Origin: Ruminococcus sp.
GTDB taxonomy: Bacteria > Bacillota > Clostridia > Oscillospirales > Ruminococcaceae
DNA: 17,613 bases
Reading direction: 5' to 3'
Assembly: GCA_024697705.1 (NCBI GenBank)
Contig: JAILFF010000175.1
Location: forward strand, 1 to 17,613
Shown here piece by piece: positions 1 through 6,671 of this stretch. The stretch's first letter is position 1, and each line of letters opens with the position of its first letter. A model generated the notes under the pieces. It made no database searches and was not told where the DNA came from. It saw only the letters and a program-made list of their open reading frames with translations. Position numbers and translations under genes: made by a program.

Positions 1-1
1 C

Positions 2-175
2 CCCGTTGCGACGGTCGCGGTAAACGGCGCCAAAAACGCGGCTCTCCTGGCGATACAGATGCTCTCGCTCTCCGACGACGCGCTTGCCGCAAAGCTCGAA
101 GCCGCCAAGCAGAACATGGTAGACGGCGTTATCGCGAAGGAAAAAGCTCTTCAGGAGCAGATAAAGGAACTGTGA
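2..175 (+). CDS. purE: PurE, N5-carboxyaminoimidazole ribonucleotide mutase (3' end only)
   Basis: This is the C-terminal 57 residues of a protein whose start lies before the window. The reading frame opens at base 2 with PVATVAVNGAKNAALLAIQM and ends with a Lys/Glu/Gln-rich helix before TGA at 173-175. The block VAVNGAKNAALLAIQML matches the conserved C-terminal helix of class I PurE, which moves the carboxyl group of N5-CAIR to make CAIR in purine synthesis. Residues of the nucleotide-binding N-terminal part cannot be checked because they lie outside the window. The next gene begins one base after the stop, so the two are probably translationally coupled. PurE at the head of a run that includes purM, purN, an AICAR formyltransferase gene and purD supports the call. 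The 5' boundary is the window edge, not a truncation. Confidence 0.9.
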   Translation, partial: PVATVAVNGAKNAALLAIQMLSLSDDALAAKLEAAKQNMVDGVIAKEKALQEQIKEL

Positions 176-176
176 T

Positions 177-869
177 ATGAACGAACAGCAGCAGCGAAAA
201 AAGCGCTCCGAACAAATCCTCACCGAAAAGGGAATAGCCGTAAACGAGTGGCTGCCCTGCGCGGAGACCGAGGAGGAGTGTTCGCTCAGAAGCCTTGACG
301 CGGTCTGTCGCCGTGCGGTCGCAGCGCTTATTTCCGTGCAGGTCGCCTTTGAACTGTCTGCGGAGGATATCGACCCCGAAAACGTGCGGTTCTGCATCGA
401 ACTGTTCGATAAATTCGGCGTTAAGGACTGCCTTAACAGGACGGAAAGCGCGGTCGTAGGTTTCGGCGAGAGCGTTCTTTCGAGCGAAGAAGCCGACGTT
501 CCCGAGCAGGAGATCGTCAATGTGGTGTGGGAATACGAATGTTACTGGGCGCTCGTGTGGGCGCTGGGGCTTGTGGACGATATTACCGAAGCCGACGACA
601 TCTGCGACTGTCAGACAGCCGTCGATCTTGTTTCGTCGTGCGAAAGCCTTGACGAATTCAAGGCAAAATGCAGTTTGCGCAGCAAGGGCGAGATACTCGA
701 TATGCTCGACCTTTATTACCGCTATCACTGGGCTGTTGTTGAAAAACGTCTGCGCCCCGATACCGAGACGGGCGATCTCAACGGGGAAGTCGTTTACGAA
801 CGGCGGCGAGGCTTGGAATGGCTGACTTCGGACGAAAACGACTGGCACGATATATCACTCGATACATAA
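177..869 (+). CDS. DUF4272 family protein
   Basis: The product is 230 residues and soluble, with no signal peptide or membrane segment. It matches the DUF4272 pattern from end to end. Near the N-terminus (about 11-28) it has RSEQILTEKGIAVNEWLP, followed by a Cys/Glu-rich stretch and LRSLDAVCRRAVAALI. A Trp-rich centre (WEYECYWALVWALG, about 117-130) and LYYRYHWAV (about 178-186) follow, and the C-terminus has GEVVYERRRGLEWL and DWHDISLDT. The function of DUF4272 proteins is not established. The family is often found as single small genes in Clostridia and other bacteria. The start follows the purE stop by one base, which suggests coupling. Its position inside the purine run does not by itself imply a role in purine synthesis. 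The family call is from recognised sequence pattern; no function is claimed. Confidence 0.8.
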   Translation: MNEQQQRKKRSEQILTEKGIAVNEWLPCAETEEECSLRSLDAVCRRAVAALISVQVAFELSAEDIDPENVRFCIELFDKFGVKDCLNRTESAVVGFGESVLSSEEADVPEQEIVNVVWEYECYWALVWALGLVDDITEADDICDCQTAVDLVSSCESLDEFKAKCSLRSKGEILDMLDLYYRYHWAVVEKRLRPDTETGDLNGEVVYERRRGLEWLTSDENDWHDISLDT

Positions 870-880
870 CAGGAGTATTA

Positions 881-1531
881 ATGAAAAAATACGACATACT
901 GCTGTTCGATCTTGACGGCACGCTGACCGATTCGGCGCCGGGCATACTTAACTGCGCCCGCCACGCGCTGAACATAATGGGCAGACCCGAGCCCGAGAAT
1001 ATGCTGCGGTTCGTGGGACCGCCGCTTATCGACAGCTTTATTGATTTCTGCAGAATGACCCGTGAGGACGCGCAGGAGGCGGTAAGGCTCTACCGCGAAC
1101 GCTACGGCACGGTCGGGCTTTTTGAGAACGCCGTTTACGGCGGCATTGCGGAAATGCTTTCGGCGCTGAAAGCCGCGGGATATCGGCTGGCTGTCGCTAC
1201 GAGCAAGCCCGAGGTCTTCGCGGTGAGGATACTCGACAAGTTCGGGCTTTCGGGATATTTTGAATTTATCGGCGGCGGGCTGGTGAACGGCGAGCGCAAC
1301 GAAAAGCACGAGGTCATCGAATATGTGCTTGAAAATCTCGGAAATCCCGAGCGCGGGCGCGTGCTGATGATCGGAGACAGAAAGTTCGACGTAATCGGTG
1401 CGAGACAGACGGGTCTTGACTGCCTGTACGCGCTGTGGGGGTACGGCGGAAAAGAAGAAGCCGAAGAATCGGGCGCTCTTTACACGGCGGAGACCCCTCA
1501 GGAGCTAACCGAAATGCTTACGGGCGCATGA
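881..1531 (+). CDS. HAD-superfamily hydrolase, phosphoglycolate phosphatase-like
   Basis: The product is a 216-residue haloacid dehalogenase-type phosphatase. Motif I is FDLDGTLTDS with Asp10 (nucleophile) and Asp12 (acid/base). Motif II is ATSKPE with Thr107/Ser108. The motif III lysine is probably Lys142 in NEKHEVI. Motif IV is IGDRKFDVIGA with Asp166 and Asp170. A helical cap insertion (about 18-85) follows motif I, as in subclass I enzymes such as Gph and PpaX. The likely reaction is dephosphorylation of a small phosphorylated metabolite. The MIGDRKFD form is typical of the Firmicutes Gph-like group, where true substrates are mostly unknown. The start at 881 is chosen because AGGAG lies about 5 bases upstream. 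An in-frame upstream start at 818 would overlap the previous gene and lacks such a site. A nucleotidase role would fit the purine setting, but this is only inference. Confidence 0.85.
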   Translation: MKKYDILLFDLDGTLTDSAPGILNCARHALNIMGRPEPENMLRFVGPPLIDSFIDFCRMTREDAQEAVRLYRERYGTVGLFENAVYGGIAEMLSALKAAGYRLAVATSKPEVFAVRILDKFGLSGYFEFIGGGLVNGERNEKHEVIEYVLENLGNPERGRVLMIGDRKFDVIGARQTGLDCLYALWGYGGKEEAEESGALYTAETPQELTEMLTGA

Positions 1532-1550
1532 CAGACAAGGGTGACTGTGA

Positions 1551-2042
1551 ATGGATCGAAAGAATAATTTTTCTGTCGCGGAGCAGAACGGCTTTAAGGA
1601 GCTTAAACCCGTCACTCCCGCGAAAATAGTATGGCATCTGCGGAACAAGGAAATAGTTTTCCGCGTTTTCAAAAACGGCGAGACCGGAAAATACAGCTTC
1701 CGCAGCTACCGTCTTTACAAAAGATACGGGCGCGACAGGCTGTTTTGCCGGACGAAAAGCCATCTCCACAAAAGCGGGGAACATCTTTATACTTACATAG
1801 AAAACGAAGGCTCCGATACGCGGGAATGGCTCAATGCGGAAGAAAGTAATCTCAACAACTCGGAAATGGACCTCAATCAGAATTACCCTATCGTATTTAA
1901 GTTTATGCTCGGCGAGGAAATGGAAGAGCTGCCCGAAGGCAGCAGCTACCGTTTTTTCACATCGGACAAGGCATCTCGTTTCGGCAAGGGCATAGAGGAA
2001 GAATTTGCCGCATATTGGTTTGATAATTACGCAGCGGACTAA
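1551..2042 (+). CDS. Hypothetical protein, 163 aa
   Basis: I do not recognise this protein. It is soluble, with a basic N-terminal half containing many Arg/Lys and aromatic residues (EIVFRVFKNGETGKYSFRSY at about 34-53, then RLYKRYGRDRLFCR). The C-terminal half is acidic (EWLNAEESNLNNSEMDLNQN, then GEEMEELPEG) and ends in an aromatic patch (FAAYWFDNYAAD). No signal peptide, membrane segment or Cys cluster is visible. A modest AAGG Shine-Dalgarno lies about 10 bases before the ATG, and the gene starts 19 bases after the HAD gene's stop. purM follows after 29 bases, so it is probably cotranscribed with its neighbours. A basic first half could mean nucleic acid binding, but nothing specific supports that. 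The gene is believed real because it fills the gap between neighbours on the same strand and has a ribosome binding site. Confidence 0.65.
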   Translation: MDRKNNFSVAEQNGFKELKPVTPAKIVWHLRNKEIVFRVFKNGETGKYSFRSYRLYKRYGRDRLFCRTKSHLHKSGEHLYTYIENEGSDTREWLNAEESNLNNSEMDLNQNYPIVFKFMLGEEMEELPEGSSYRFFTSDKASRFGKGIEEEFAAYWFDNYAAD

Positions 2043-2071
2043 TAAGCCGCAGCTTTGAAAGGAATTAGATT

Positions 2072-3106
2072 ATGAAAAGTTTTTCTGAAAGCTACAAGGA
2101 GGCGGGCGTTGACGTTACCGCCGGTTACAAGGCAGTGGAACTGATGAAACAGCACGTCGCAAGGACGATGACCGCGGGAGTTCTCGGCGGTATCGGCGGA
2201 TTCGGCGGCGCTTTCGAACTTGACCTGACGGGCATCACAAAGCCCGTGCTGGTATCGGGCACCGACGGCGTGGGCACGAAGATCAAGCTCGCGTTCCTTA
2301 TGGACAAGCATGACACCGTAGGTATCGACTGCGTGGCGATGTGCGTAAACGACGTTATCTGCTGCGGAGCGAAGCCGCTGTTCTTCCTCGACTACATAGC
2401 CTGCGGAAAGAATATCCCCGAGAAGATAGCTTCTATCGTTTCGGGCGTGGCTGAGGGCTGCGTTCGTGCGGGCTGCGCTCTTGTCGGCGGCGAGACCGCG
2501 GAGCACCCGGGGCTCATGCCCGAGGAGGAATACGACCTCGCGGGCTTTACCGTAGGCATCGCCGACAGAGACAAGATGTTAAAGCCCGACACTCAGAAGG
2601 CGGGCGATGTTATGATAGCCATCGCTTCGAGCGGCGTTCATTCAAACGGCTTCTCGCTCGTAAGAAAGGTATTCACCGTAAACGAGCAGAATTTAGCGCG
2701 TCACAACGCCGACTTAGGCGCGGCGCTCGGTACCGTGCTGCTCACCCCGACAAGGATTTACGTAAAGCCGATACTCGCCCTGCTTGACGCGGTGAACGTC
2801 AAGAGCATCTCGCACATCACGGGCGGCGGCTTCTACGAGAATATCCCGCGTTCGCTGCCGAAGGGTCTTTCTGCGAAGATCGAGCGCAGCGCCGTAAGAG
2901 TTCTGCCGATATTCGACGTTATCAAGGAAACGGGCAAGATACCCGAGCGCGATATGTTCAACACGTTCAACATGGGCGTCGGCATGACGGTAGTTGTTGA
3001 CAAGAACGACGTTGACAAGGCGATAGAAACGCTCACCGCCGCGGGCGAGACCGCGTATGTTCTCGGCGAACTTACCGAGAGCGAAGAGGGCGTAATCATT
3101 TGCTGA
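2072..3106 (+). CDS. purM: PurM, phosphoribosylformylglycinamidine cyclo-ligase (AIR synthetase)
   Basis: The product is 344 residues, almost the length of E. coli PurM (345). It closes the imidazole ring of FGAM with ATP to form AIR, in the cytoplasm. Family landmarks are in the expected order: YKEAGVDVTAGYKAVELMK at the N-terminus, VSGTDGVGTKIKLAF (about 61-75), GIDCVAMCVNDVICCGAKPL (about 84-103), GGETAEHPG (about 140-148) and SSGVHSNGFSLVR. The last two belong to the nucleotide-binding ATP-grasp-unrelated PurM/SelD fold. The start has AAAGGAA about 9 bases upstream. PurE, whose gene heads this run, acts on the next intermediate. A 336-base non-coding stretch with REP palindromes follows the gene, so expression of downstream genes could be reduced or processed there. 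Confidence 0.96.
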   Translation: MKSFSESYKEAGVDVTAGYKAVELMKQHVARTMTAGVLGGIGGFGGAFELDLTGITKPVLVSGTDGVGTKIKLAFLMDKHDTVGIDCVAMCVNDVICCGAKPLFFLDYIACGKNIPEKIASIVSGVAEGCVRAGCALVGGETAEHPGLMPEEEYDLAGFTVGIADRDKMLKPDTQKAGDVMIAIASSGVHSNGFSLVRKVFTVNEQNLARHNADLGAALGTVLLTPTRIYVKPILALLDAVNVKSISHITGGGFYENIPRSLPKGLSAKIERSAVRVLPIFDVIKETGKIPERDMFNTFNMGVGMTVVVDKNDVDKAIETLTAAGETAYVLGELTESEEGVIIC

Positions 3107-3162
3107 TATTATAAATGAGCATTTACAGGTCGAACAATTTGTCTACATTGTATTAATGCAAT

Positions 3163-3186
3163 GTAGGGCGGGGGCTTGCCCCCGCC
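3163..3186 (+). repeat. REP type 1 (G-rich stem), forward copy
   Basis: GTAG at 3163-3166 is followed directly by a perfect 9-bp stem, GGCGGGGGC (3167-3175) and GCCCCCGCC (3178-3186), with only TT between. A GTAG tetranucleotide at the foot of a hairpin is the known recognition hallmark of REP sequences handled by RAYT transposases. Confidence 0.8.
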
Positions 3187-3220
3187 GTGTCCACGCCAAC
3201 CGAACGGTTTAACAATTATT

Positions 3221-3296
3221 GTAGGGGCGCAGCTGCGTGTGCGCCCGCGAATATCGCATTTCCCCCAAACGGACGCACACATGGGTGCGCCCCTAC
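3221..3296. repeat. REPIN-like pair of type 2 REPs in inverted orientation
   Basis: A forward copy (GTAG at 3221-3224, stem arms GGGCGCA and TGCGCCC) and a reverse copy (3271-3296, ending CTAC at 3293-3296) are separated by about 24 bases. Both belong to the same family as the copies beside and inside the RAYT gene at 6624 and 6951, but each carries mismatches in the stem. Two facing REPs with a short spacer are the arrangement known as a REPIN. Confidence 0.75.
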
Positions 3297-3332
3297 AAAG
3301 CATTGCAAAACCGTTCTGTTTTGCAGGAGGAC

Positions 3333-3356
3333 GGCGGGGGCAAGCCCCCGCCCTAC
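3333..3356 (-). repeat. REP type 1, reverse copy
   Basis: This is the mirror copy of the 3163 element: GGCGGGGGC (3333-3341), AA, GCCCCCGCC (3344-3352), then CTAC (3353-3356), which reads GTAG on the minus strand. The flank GGAGGAC just before it recurs before the chimeric element at 14731. Confidence 0.8.
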
Positions 3357-3442
3357 AATGCATTGCAAACCTGTGAGAATTTGCTATTATAAATGCTCAT
3401 TTACATCACTATAAAGGAAAGTAATGGAAATAAGGAGTAAAA

Positions 3443-3967
3443 ATGCTTAACATAAACGATTTTAAACGCGGCGATACGCGCTATACCGACTTCGAGGGGA
3501 AGACTGCCCTGTGGGGAACGGAAATATCCGTGGACGCCGAATTCGAGGACGAGCTCGGCAAGACCGAGGAAACTCTTGCGGCGGCTCTTACCGCGATAAA
3601 CGAAAAGCTTGCGTTCATCGAAAAAAACGCGGAGACGGTAAAGGATTCCACCGTTTCGGGCGCTCATCTCGACGAGCTGGCTTCGGACTGGCTCTATGAG
3701 CTTGTCGAAAACGAAGACGGCGACGGCGACAGCGGCGATGACGACATTGAGGTCGAGCTTGAAGACGGCGTGATCGTCAGCGTGAATGTAACGCCCGAGC
3801 AGTTCAAGGCGAGCCTTTACCCGAGAGCTTTGGGCTTTGAGTTCGGCGAAAGCACCGCCACTTGTCAGGCTTATCTCGAACTGGGCTGCGACCCCGATTA
3901 TTTCGCGGGACACCGCATACATATCGAGATCGACGAGGAAAACGGTATCGTCTGCGAGGGTATCTGA
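3443..3967 (+). CDS. DUF2262-like hypothetical protein, first of a tandem pair
   Basis: The product is 174 residues, soluble and strongly acidic, with an Asp/Glu/Gly run at about 90-107 (ENEDGDGDSGDDDIEVELED). The N-terminus INDFKRGD and the C-terminal block CDPDYFAGHRIHIEID (about 149-164) recall DUF2262-type proteins, whose function is unknown. It is clearly paralogous to the next gene: IxDFxRG at the start, an ALWG/DVWG strand, a DWxxx segment near the middle, and a shared PDYFAG near the end. Start ATG at 3443 has TAAGGAG about 6 bases upstream. The gene lies just after the REP cluster, so it may sit under weaker or separate transcription from purM. The family assignment is tentative; the paralogy is visible directly. 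Confidence 0.6.
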   Translation: MLNINDFKRGDTRYTDFEGKTALWGTEISVDAEFEDELGKTEETLAAALTAINEKLAFIEKNAETVKDSTVSGAHLDELASDWLYELVENEDGDGDSGDDDIEVELEDGVIVSVNVTPEQFKASLYPRALGFEFGESTATCQAYLELGCDPDYFAGHRIHIEIDEENGIVCEGI

Positions 3968-4035
3968 ACACTCGCGGCAGACATCCCGAGCCGGCAGAAA
4001 AAGAATACATATATGATATCAAGGAGATACGCATT

Positions 4036-4539
4036 ATGAGTATAAGAGATTTCAGCAGGGGAAACGACGAAAAGGCAGCCTTTACCGCAAAGGCGGACGT
4101 CTGGGGCGACGAAGCCAACTTGTTCGTCATGCTTGACAACGACACTCCGCGCGGGAGCCATACCGTTGAAAAGATCTATCCCCTGGTCGATAAGATCGCG
4201 CAGAAGCTCGATCTCAGACGCCGCAAAATAGAGGACGCACTGCTTGCGGACGGCTGGCTCGAAACTGCCGAGGACTGGGCGTCGCAGTGCAGAGTTTCAA
4301 AAAACGACCCGAACTGCTATATCATGGACAACGGCGACAAGGTCTATCTGCCGCTCACCGAGGACGATTTCTGCTCGGGGCTTTATATCGAGTCGGTCTG
4401 CATCTACTTTGACGAGGAGCTTGACATAAACGATGTTACAATATTCATCGTCTGTCAGCCCGATTACTTCGCGGGACGCGCCATAGCCGTTCTGCTCGAC
4501 AGCGACGGCGGGATACAGATAAAGGGGTTGGAGGAATGA
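4036..4539 (+). CDS. DUF2262-like hypothetical protein, second of a tandem pair
   Basis: The product is 167 residues. It aligns with the preceding gene over its length: MSIRDFSRGN at the N-terminus, ADVWGDEAN, a DALLADGWLETAEDW segment, then CQPDYFAGRAIAVLLDSDGG near the C-terminus. The long acidic run of the first copy is missing. Start 4036 is chosen because AAGGAG lies about 10 bases upstream. A longer in-frame reading back to 3862 would overlap the first paralog by about 100 bases and has no family similarity. The gap to the first copy is 68 bases without obvious features. The 3' end overlaps the next gene by the four bases ATGA, so the two are probably translationally coupled. Function is unknown; tandem duplication followed by divergence is the simplest history. 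Confidence 0.65.
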   Translation: MSIRDFSRGNDEKAAFTAKADVWGDEANLFVMLDNDTPRGSHTVEKIYPLVDKIAQKLDLRRRKIEDALLADGWLETAEDWASQCRVSKNDPNCYIMDNGDKVYLPLTEDDFCSGLYIESVCIYFDEELDINDVTIFIVCQPDYFAGRAIAVLLDSDGGIQIKGLEE

Positions 4540-4922
4540 TACTCGCGGCTTGCGGAAATGACTGCGAACTCTGTCCCCGTCACCTGCCGAAAACCGACGG
4601 CGAGCTTCAACATACTGCGGAACTGTGGCATAAAATAGGCTACCGCGACCATATTGTATCAAACGATGAGATATCTTGTGCTGGCTGCAAAGCGGGCAAT
4701 TGGTGCAGGTACGATATGATCGGCTGCGTGAGCGCAAAAGGTCTTTCAAACTGCGGCGAATGTGTTGATTATCCCTGCGAAAGGATAACCGACTGCTTTG
4801 CCGCGACGGAGAAATTCGTTCCGCAGTGCCGGGCGGCTTGCACCGATGAAGAATTTGAAACGCTGCGCCGCGCATTTTTTGATAAGAAAACTAATCTTGA
4901 CCGCGTAAAGCGAGAAGGGTGA
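4536..4922 (+). CDS. DUF3795 Cys-rich protein
   Basis: The product is 128 residues with about a dozen cysteines spaced like metal ligands. Cys6, Cys10 and Cys13 form CGNDCELC. Cys48 and Cys51 lie in CAGC, Cys57 in WC, Cys64 in GC, and Cys73, Cys76 and Cys81 lie in NCGECVDYPC. This matches the DUF3795 pattern (CGxxCxxCP, then CxGC, then a CxxCxxYPC block). Family members are presumed to bind zinc or an iron-sulfur cluster, but no activity is established. Overlap of its ATG with the preceding TGA (ATGA at 4536-4539) suggests coupled translation. purN follows after 6 bases. The family call rests on the Cys pattern; metal binding is inferred from it. Confidence 0.75.
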   Translation: MILAACGNDCELCPRHLPKTDGELQHTAELWHKIGYRDHIVSNDEISCAGCKAGNWCRYDMIGCVSAKGLSNCGECVDYPCERITDCFAATEKFVPQCRAACTDEEFETLRRAFFDKKTNLDRVKREG

Positions 4923-4928
4923 TACATA

Positions 4929-5555
4929 ATGAAGAATATCTGTGTGCTGGTTTCGGGCGGCGGGACTAATTTGCAGGCGCTTATCGACGCTGAGAAAAGC
5001 GGAATAATCACGGGCGGTAAGATCACCTGCGTTATTTCCTCGAAGGAGGGCGTTTACGCTCTCGAACGCGCCGAAAAAGCCGGCATAAAAACGCTTGTAA
5101 TCCCGCGTAAGGACTATGACAGCATAGCCGCCTACACGAAAGCCGTCACCGAAGCCATGCAGGCTGAAAAAGCCGACCTTATCGTCTACGCGGGCTTTAT
5201 GACTATCTTGGACGAGCAGATCGTTAAGGCTTTCCCCTATAAAATGATGAACGTTCACCCCGCGCTGATACCTTCGTTCTGCGGCAAGGGCTTCTACGGA
5301 CTGCACGTTCACGAGGCAGCACTTGCCAAGGGCGTGAAGGTCTCGGGCGCGACGGTGCATTTCGTTACCGAGGAATGTGACGGCGGACCAATAATCTTGC
5401 AGGACACCGTGCAGGTGCAGAACGACGACACCCCCGAAACGCTCCAGCGGCGCATTATGGAGAATGTCGAATGGAAGATCCTGCCGCGTGCCGTGGCGCT
5501 TTTCTGCGAAGACAGGATAACCGTCAAGGACGGCAGAGCTTATGTTGATCTGTAA
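4929..5555 (+). CDS. purN: PurN, phosphoribosylglycinamide formyltransferase
   Basis: The product is 208 residues, the normal length for PurN. It transfers the formyl group from 10-formyl-tetrahydrofolate to GAR, giving FGAR, in the third step of purine synthesis. The phosphate-binding loop is LVSGGGTNLQALI (about 7-19). The catalytic triad expected from E. coli (Asn106, His108, Asp144) is present as Asn108 and His110 in NVHPALIPSF and Asp151 in ECDGGPII. The folate-site segment VYAGFM (about 86-91) is also present. A Shine-Dalgarno-like GAAGGGTG lies about 10 bases before the ATG, overlapping the end of the DUF3795 gene. All key residues are intact, so it should be active. Confidence 0.95.
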   Translation: MKNICVLVSGGGTNLQALIDAEKSGIITGGKITCVISSKEGVYALERAEKAGIKTLVIPRKDYDSIAAYTKAVTEAMQAEKADLIVYAGFMTILDEQIVKAFPYKMMNVHPALIPSFCGKGFYGLHVHEAALAKGVKVSGATVHFVTEECDGGPIILQDTVQVQNDDTPETLQRRIMENVEWKILPRAVALFCEDRITVKDGRAYVDL

Positions 5556-5566
5556 AGGTAACCTTT

Positions 5567-5815
5567 ATGAGTAAAAAAGAGTCCGCTTTAAAACTTGCAA
5601 ATATACTTGGCTATACAGATGTCGATTATAGATGTGATTGGAACGAATGGTCTGTATTTTATGCAGTTTCGATAATAACTATGAATCAAATAGCCACTGT
5701 TGGACCTCCAAAATATATACTTGTTGATAATAACGATATTTCCCGTTTTGCTACCCGTGAGGAATCAAGAGAAATATGTCGGACGATTAACAGACTATAT
5801 TCTGAGGAACAATAA
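5567..5815 (+). CDS. AT-rich hypothetical protein, 82 aa
   Basis: I do not recognise this small protein. It has a short amphipathic N-terminal segment (KKESALKLANILGY), an aromatic patch (CDWNEWSVFYAVSI, about 23-36) and a C-terminal helix ending in REESREICRTINRLYSEEQ. No signal peptide or membrane span is convincing. AAAGG about 9 bases before the ATG serves as a ribosome binding site and sits in a small palindrome (AAAGGTAACCTTT). The base composition is clearly more AT-rich, with AT-ending codons, than the flanking pur genes, which suggests recent acquisition. The 75 bases that follow are also AT-rich and hold nothing else obvious before the purO ribosome binding site. A real gene is likely but not certain. 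Confidence 0.5.
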   Translation: MSKKESALKLANILGYTDVDYRCDWNEWSVFYAVSIITMNQIATVGPPKYILVDNNDISRFATREESREICRTINRLYSEEQ

Positions 5816-5890
5816 ATACAAAAAACTGCATACAGCGGATTATCATACATAACCAATAATATATATACCGCAACAAGGAGGTAAAGACTC

Positions 5891-6610
5891 ATGAAAACAC
5901 TTGACATTTACGAGGAACTCAAAGGCAACAGCTACCCCGGCAGAGGTATCATCATCGGCAAGAGCGCCGACGGCAAAAGCGCCGTGACCGCCTACTTTAT
6001 TATGGGGCGCAGCGTAAACAGCCGCAACCGCGTTTTCACCGAGACCGCAGACGGCATCAAGACCGAAGCCGCCGACCCCTCGAAGCTCTCCGACCCGCAC
6101 CTCATCATCTATTCGCCCGTTAGAAAACTCGGCAACAAGACGATAGTAACGAACGGCGACCAGACCGACACCATTTACGAGCTTATGGACAAGCAGCAGA
6201 CCTTCGAGCAGAGCCTGCGCACCCGCGAGTATGAGGACGACGCGCCGAACTACACCCCCCGCATTTCGGGCATAATGCACATCGAGAACGGCACTTACAA
6301 TTATGCCATGTCGATACTGAAATCCGCCGACGGCGACCCTTCCTGCGTTGAGCGCTTCACCTTTACCTACTCGAACCCCGTGGCGGGCTACGGTCATTTC
6401 ATCCACACCTACATGGGCGACGGCAATCCCCTGCCCTCGTTTGAAGGCGAGCCCAAGAAGATAACCGTTCCGAACGACATAGACGAGTTCACCGACGGTT
6501 TATGGAACGCCCTCAACGAGGATAACAAGGTATCGCTGTTTGTACGGTTTATTGATATCGCTACCGGCGAGGAGAAGACTAAGGTGGTCAATAAATTCAG
6601 CAAGGTGTAA
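5891..6610 (+). CDS. purO: PurO-type IMP cyclohydrolase
   Basis: The product is 239 residues and resembles the archaeal-type IMP cyclohydrolase PurO, which closes FAICAR to IMP, the last step of the pathway. Near the N-terminus it has GNSYPGRGIIIG (about 12-23) and FIMGRSVNSRNRVF (about 36-49). These are the NxYPGRG and GRSxxSRNR signatures of the family. A central segment (NYTPRISGIM) and FTYSNPVAGYGHFIHTYMGD (about 158-177) also fit. The start has a near-perfect AAGGAGGT, 9 bases upstream. Pairing with a stand-alone AICAR formyltransferase two genes on explains why no full-length bifunctional PurH is seen here. PurO homologs are known in some Clostridia, so the enzyme is unusual for bacteria but not unprecedented. 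Confidence 0.88.
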   Translation: MKTLDIYEELKGNSYPGRGIIIGKSADGKSAVTAYFIMGRSVNSRNRVFTETADGIKTEAADPSKLSDPHLIIYSPVRKLGNKTIVTNGDQTDTIYELMDKQQTFEQSLRTREYEDDAPNYTPRISGIMHIENGTYNYAMSILKSADGDPSCVERFTFTYSNPVAGYGHFIHTYMGDGNPLPSFEGEPKKITVPNDIDEFTDGLWNALNEDNKVSLFVRFIDIATGEEKTKVVNKFSKV

Positions 6611-6623
6611 CGGAATACGGCAA

Positions 6624-6653
6624 ATGTAGGGGCGCACCTACGTGTGCGCCCGT
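6624..6653 (+). repeat. REP type 2, copy just upstream of the RAYT gene
   Basis: GTAG at 6626-6629 is followed by stem GGGCGCAC (6630-6637), loop CTACGT (6638-6643) and stem GTGCGCCC (6644-6651). The whole 30-base stretch is a perfect reverse complement of 6951-6980 inside the RAYT gene. It starts 13 bases after the purO stop. Confidence 0.9.
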
Positions 6654-6671
6654 GCGAATGAAAATATCCAA

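Larger units (their letters stand above)
3108..3405. repeat. Composite nested REP/REPIN palindrome cluster after purM
   Basis: This stretch fills the 336-base gap between purM and the next gene and contains no credible gene. Four GTAG-footed hairpins are arranged as a mirror image. Type 1 (stem GGCGGGGGC/GCCCCCGCC) occurs forward at 3163-3186 and reverse at 3333-3356. Type 2 (stem close to GGGCGCAC/GTGCGCCC) occurs forward at 3221-3246 and reverse at 3271-3296. Sequence outside the hairpins is partly mirrored too: GAACGGTTT at about 3202-3210 against its complement near 3310. The whole cluster is bracketed by two near-identical 20-bp direct repeats at 3108-3127 and 3386-3405 that differ only in their central bases. 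In RNA the region would fold into strong stems and could stabilise the upstream purM message or attenuate downstream transcription; this is inferred. Confidence 0.85.

Noticed and set aside
129..848. Long minus-strand open frame opposite the start of the purine block
   Set aside because: It lies opposite purE and the DUF4272 gene, has no recognisable domains, and is explained by the codon bias of the real plus-strand gene.
3109..3414. Several short open frames across the REP cluster
   Set aside because: They exist because GC-rich palindromes lack stops. None has a ribosome binding site or plausible protein sequence.
3862..4035. N-terminal extension of the second DUF2262-like gene
   Set aside because: It overlaps the first paralog in another frame, and the internal start at 4036 has a good AAGGAG site and aligns with the N-terminus of its paralog.
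6642..6671. GTG start of the RAYT gene inside the upstream REP
   Set aside because: The extra ten residues are encoded by REP sequence and have no family similarity. ATG 6672 fits the usual RAYT N-terminus better, although neither start has a strong ribosome binding site.
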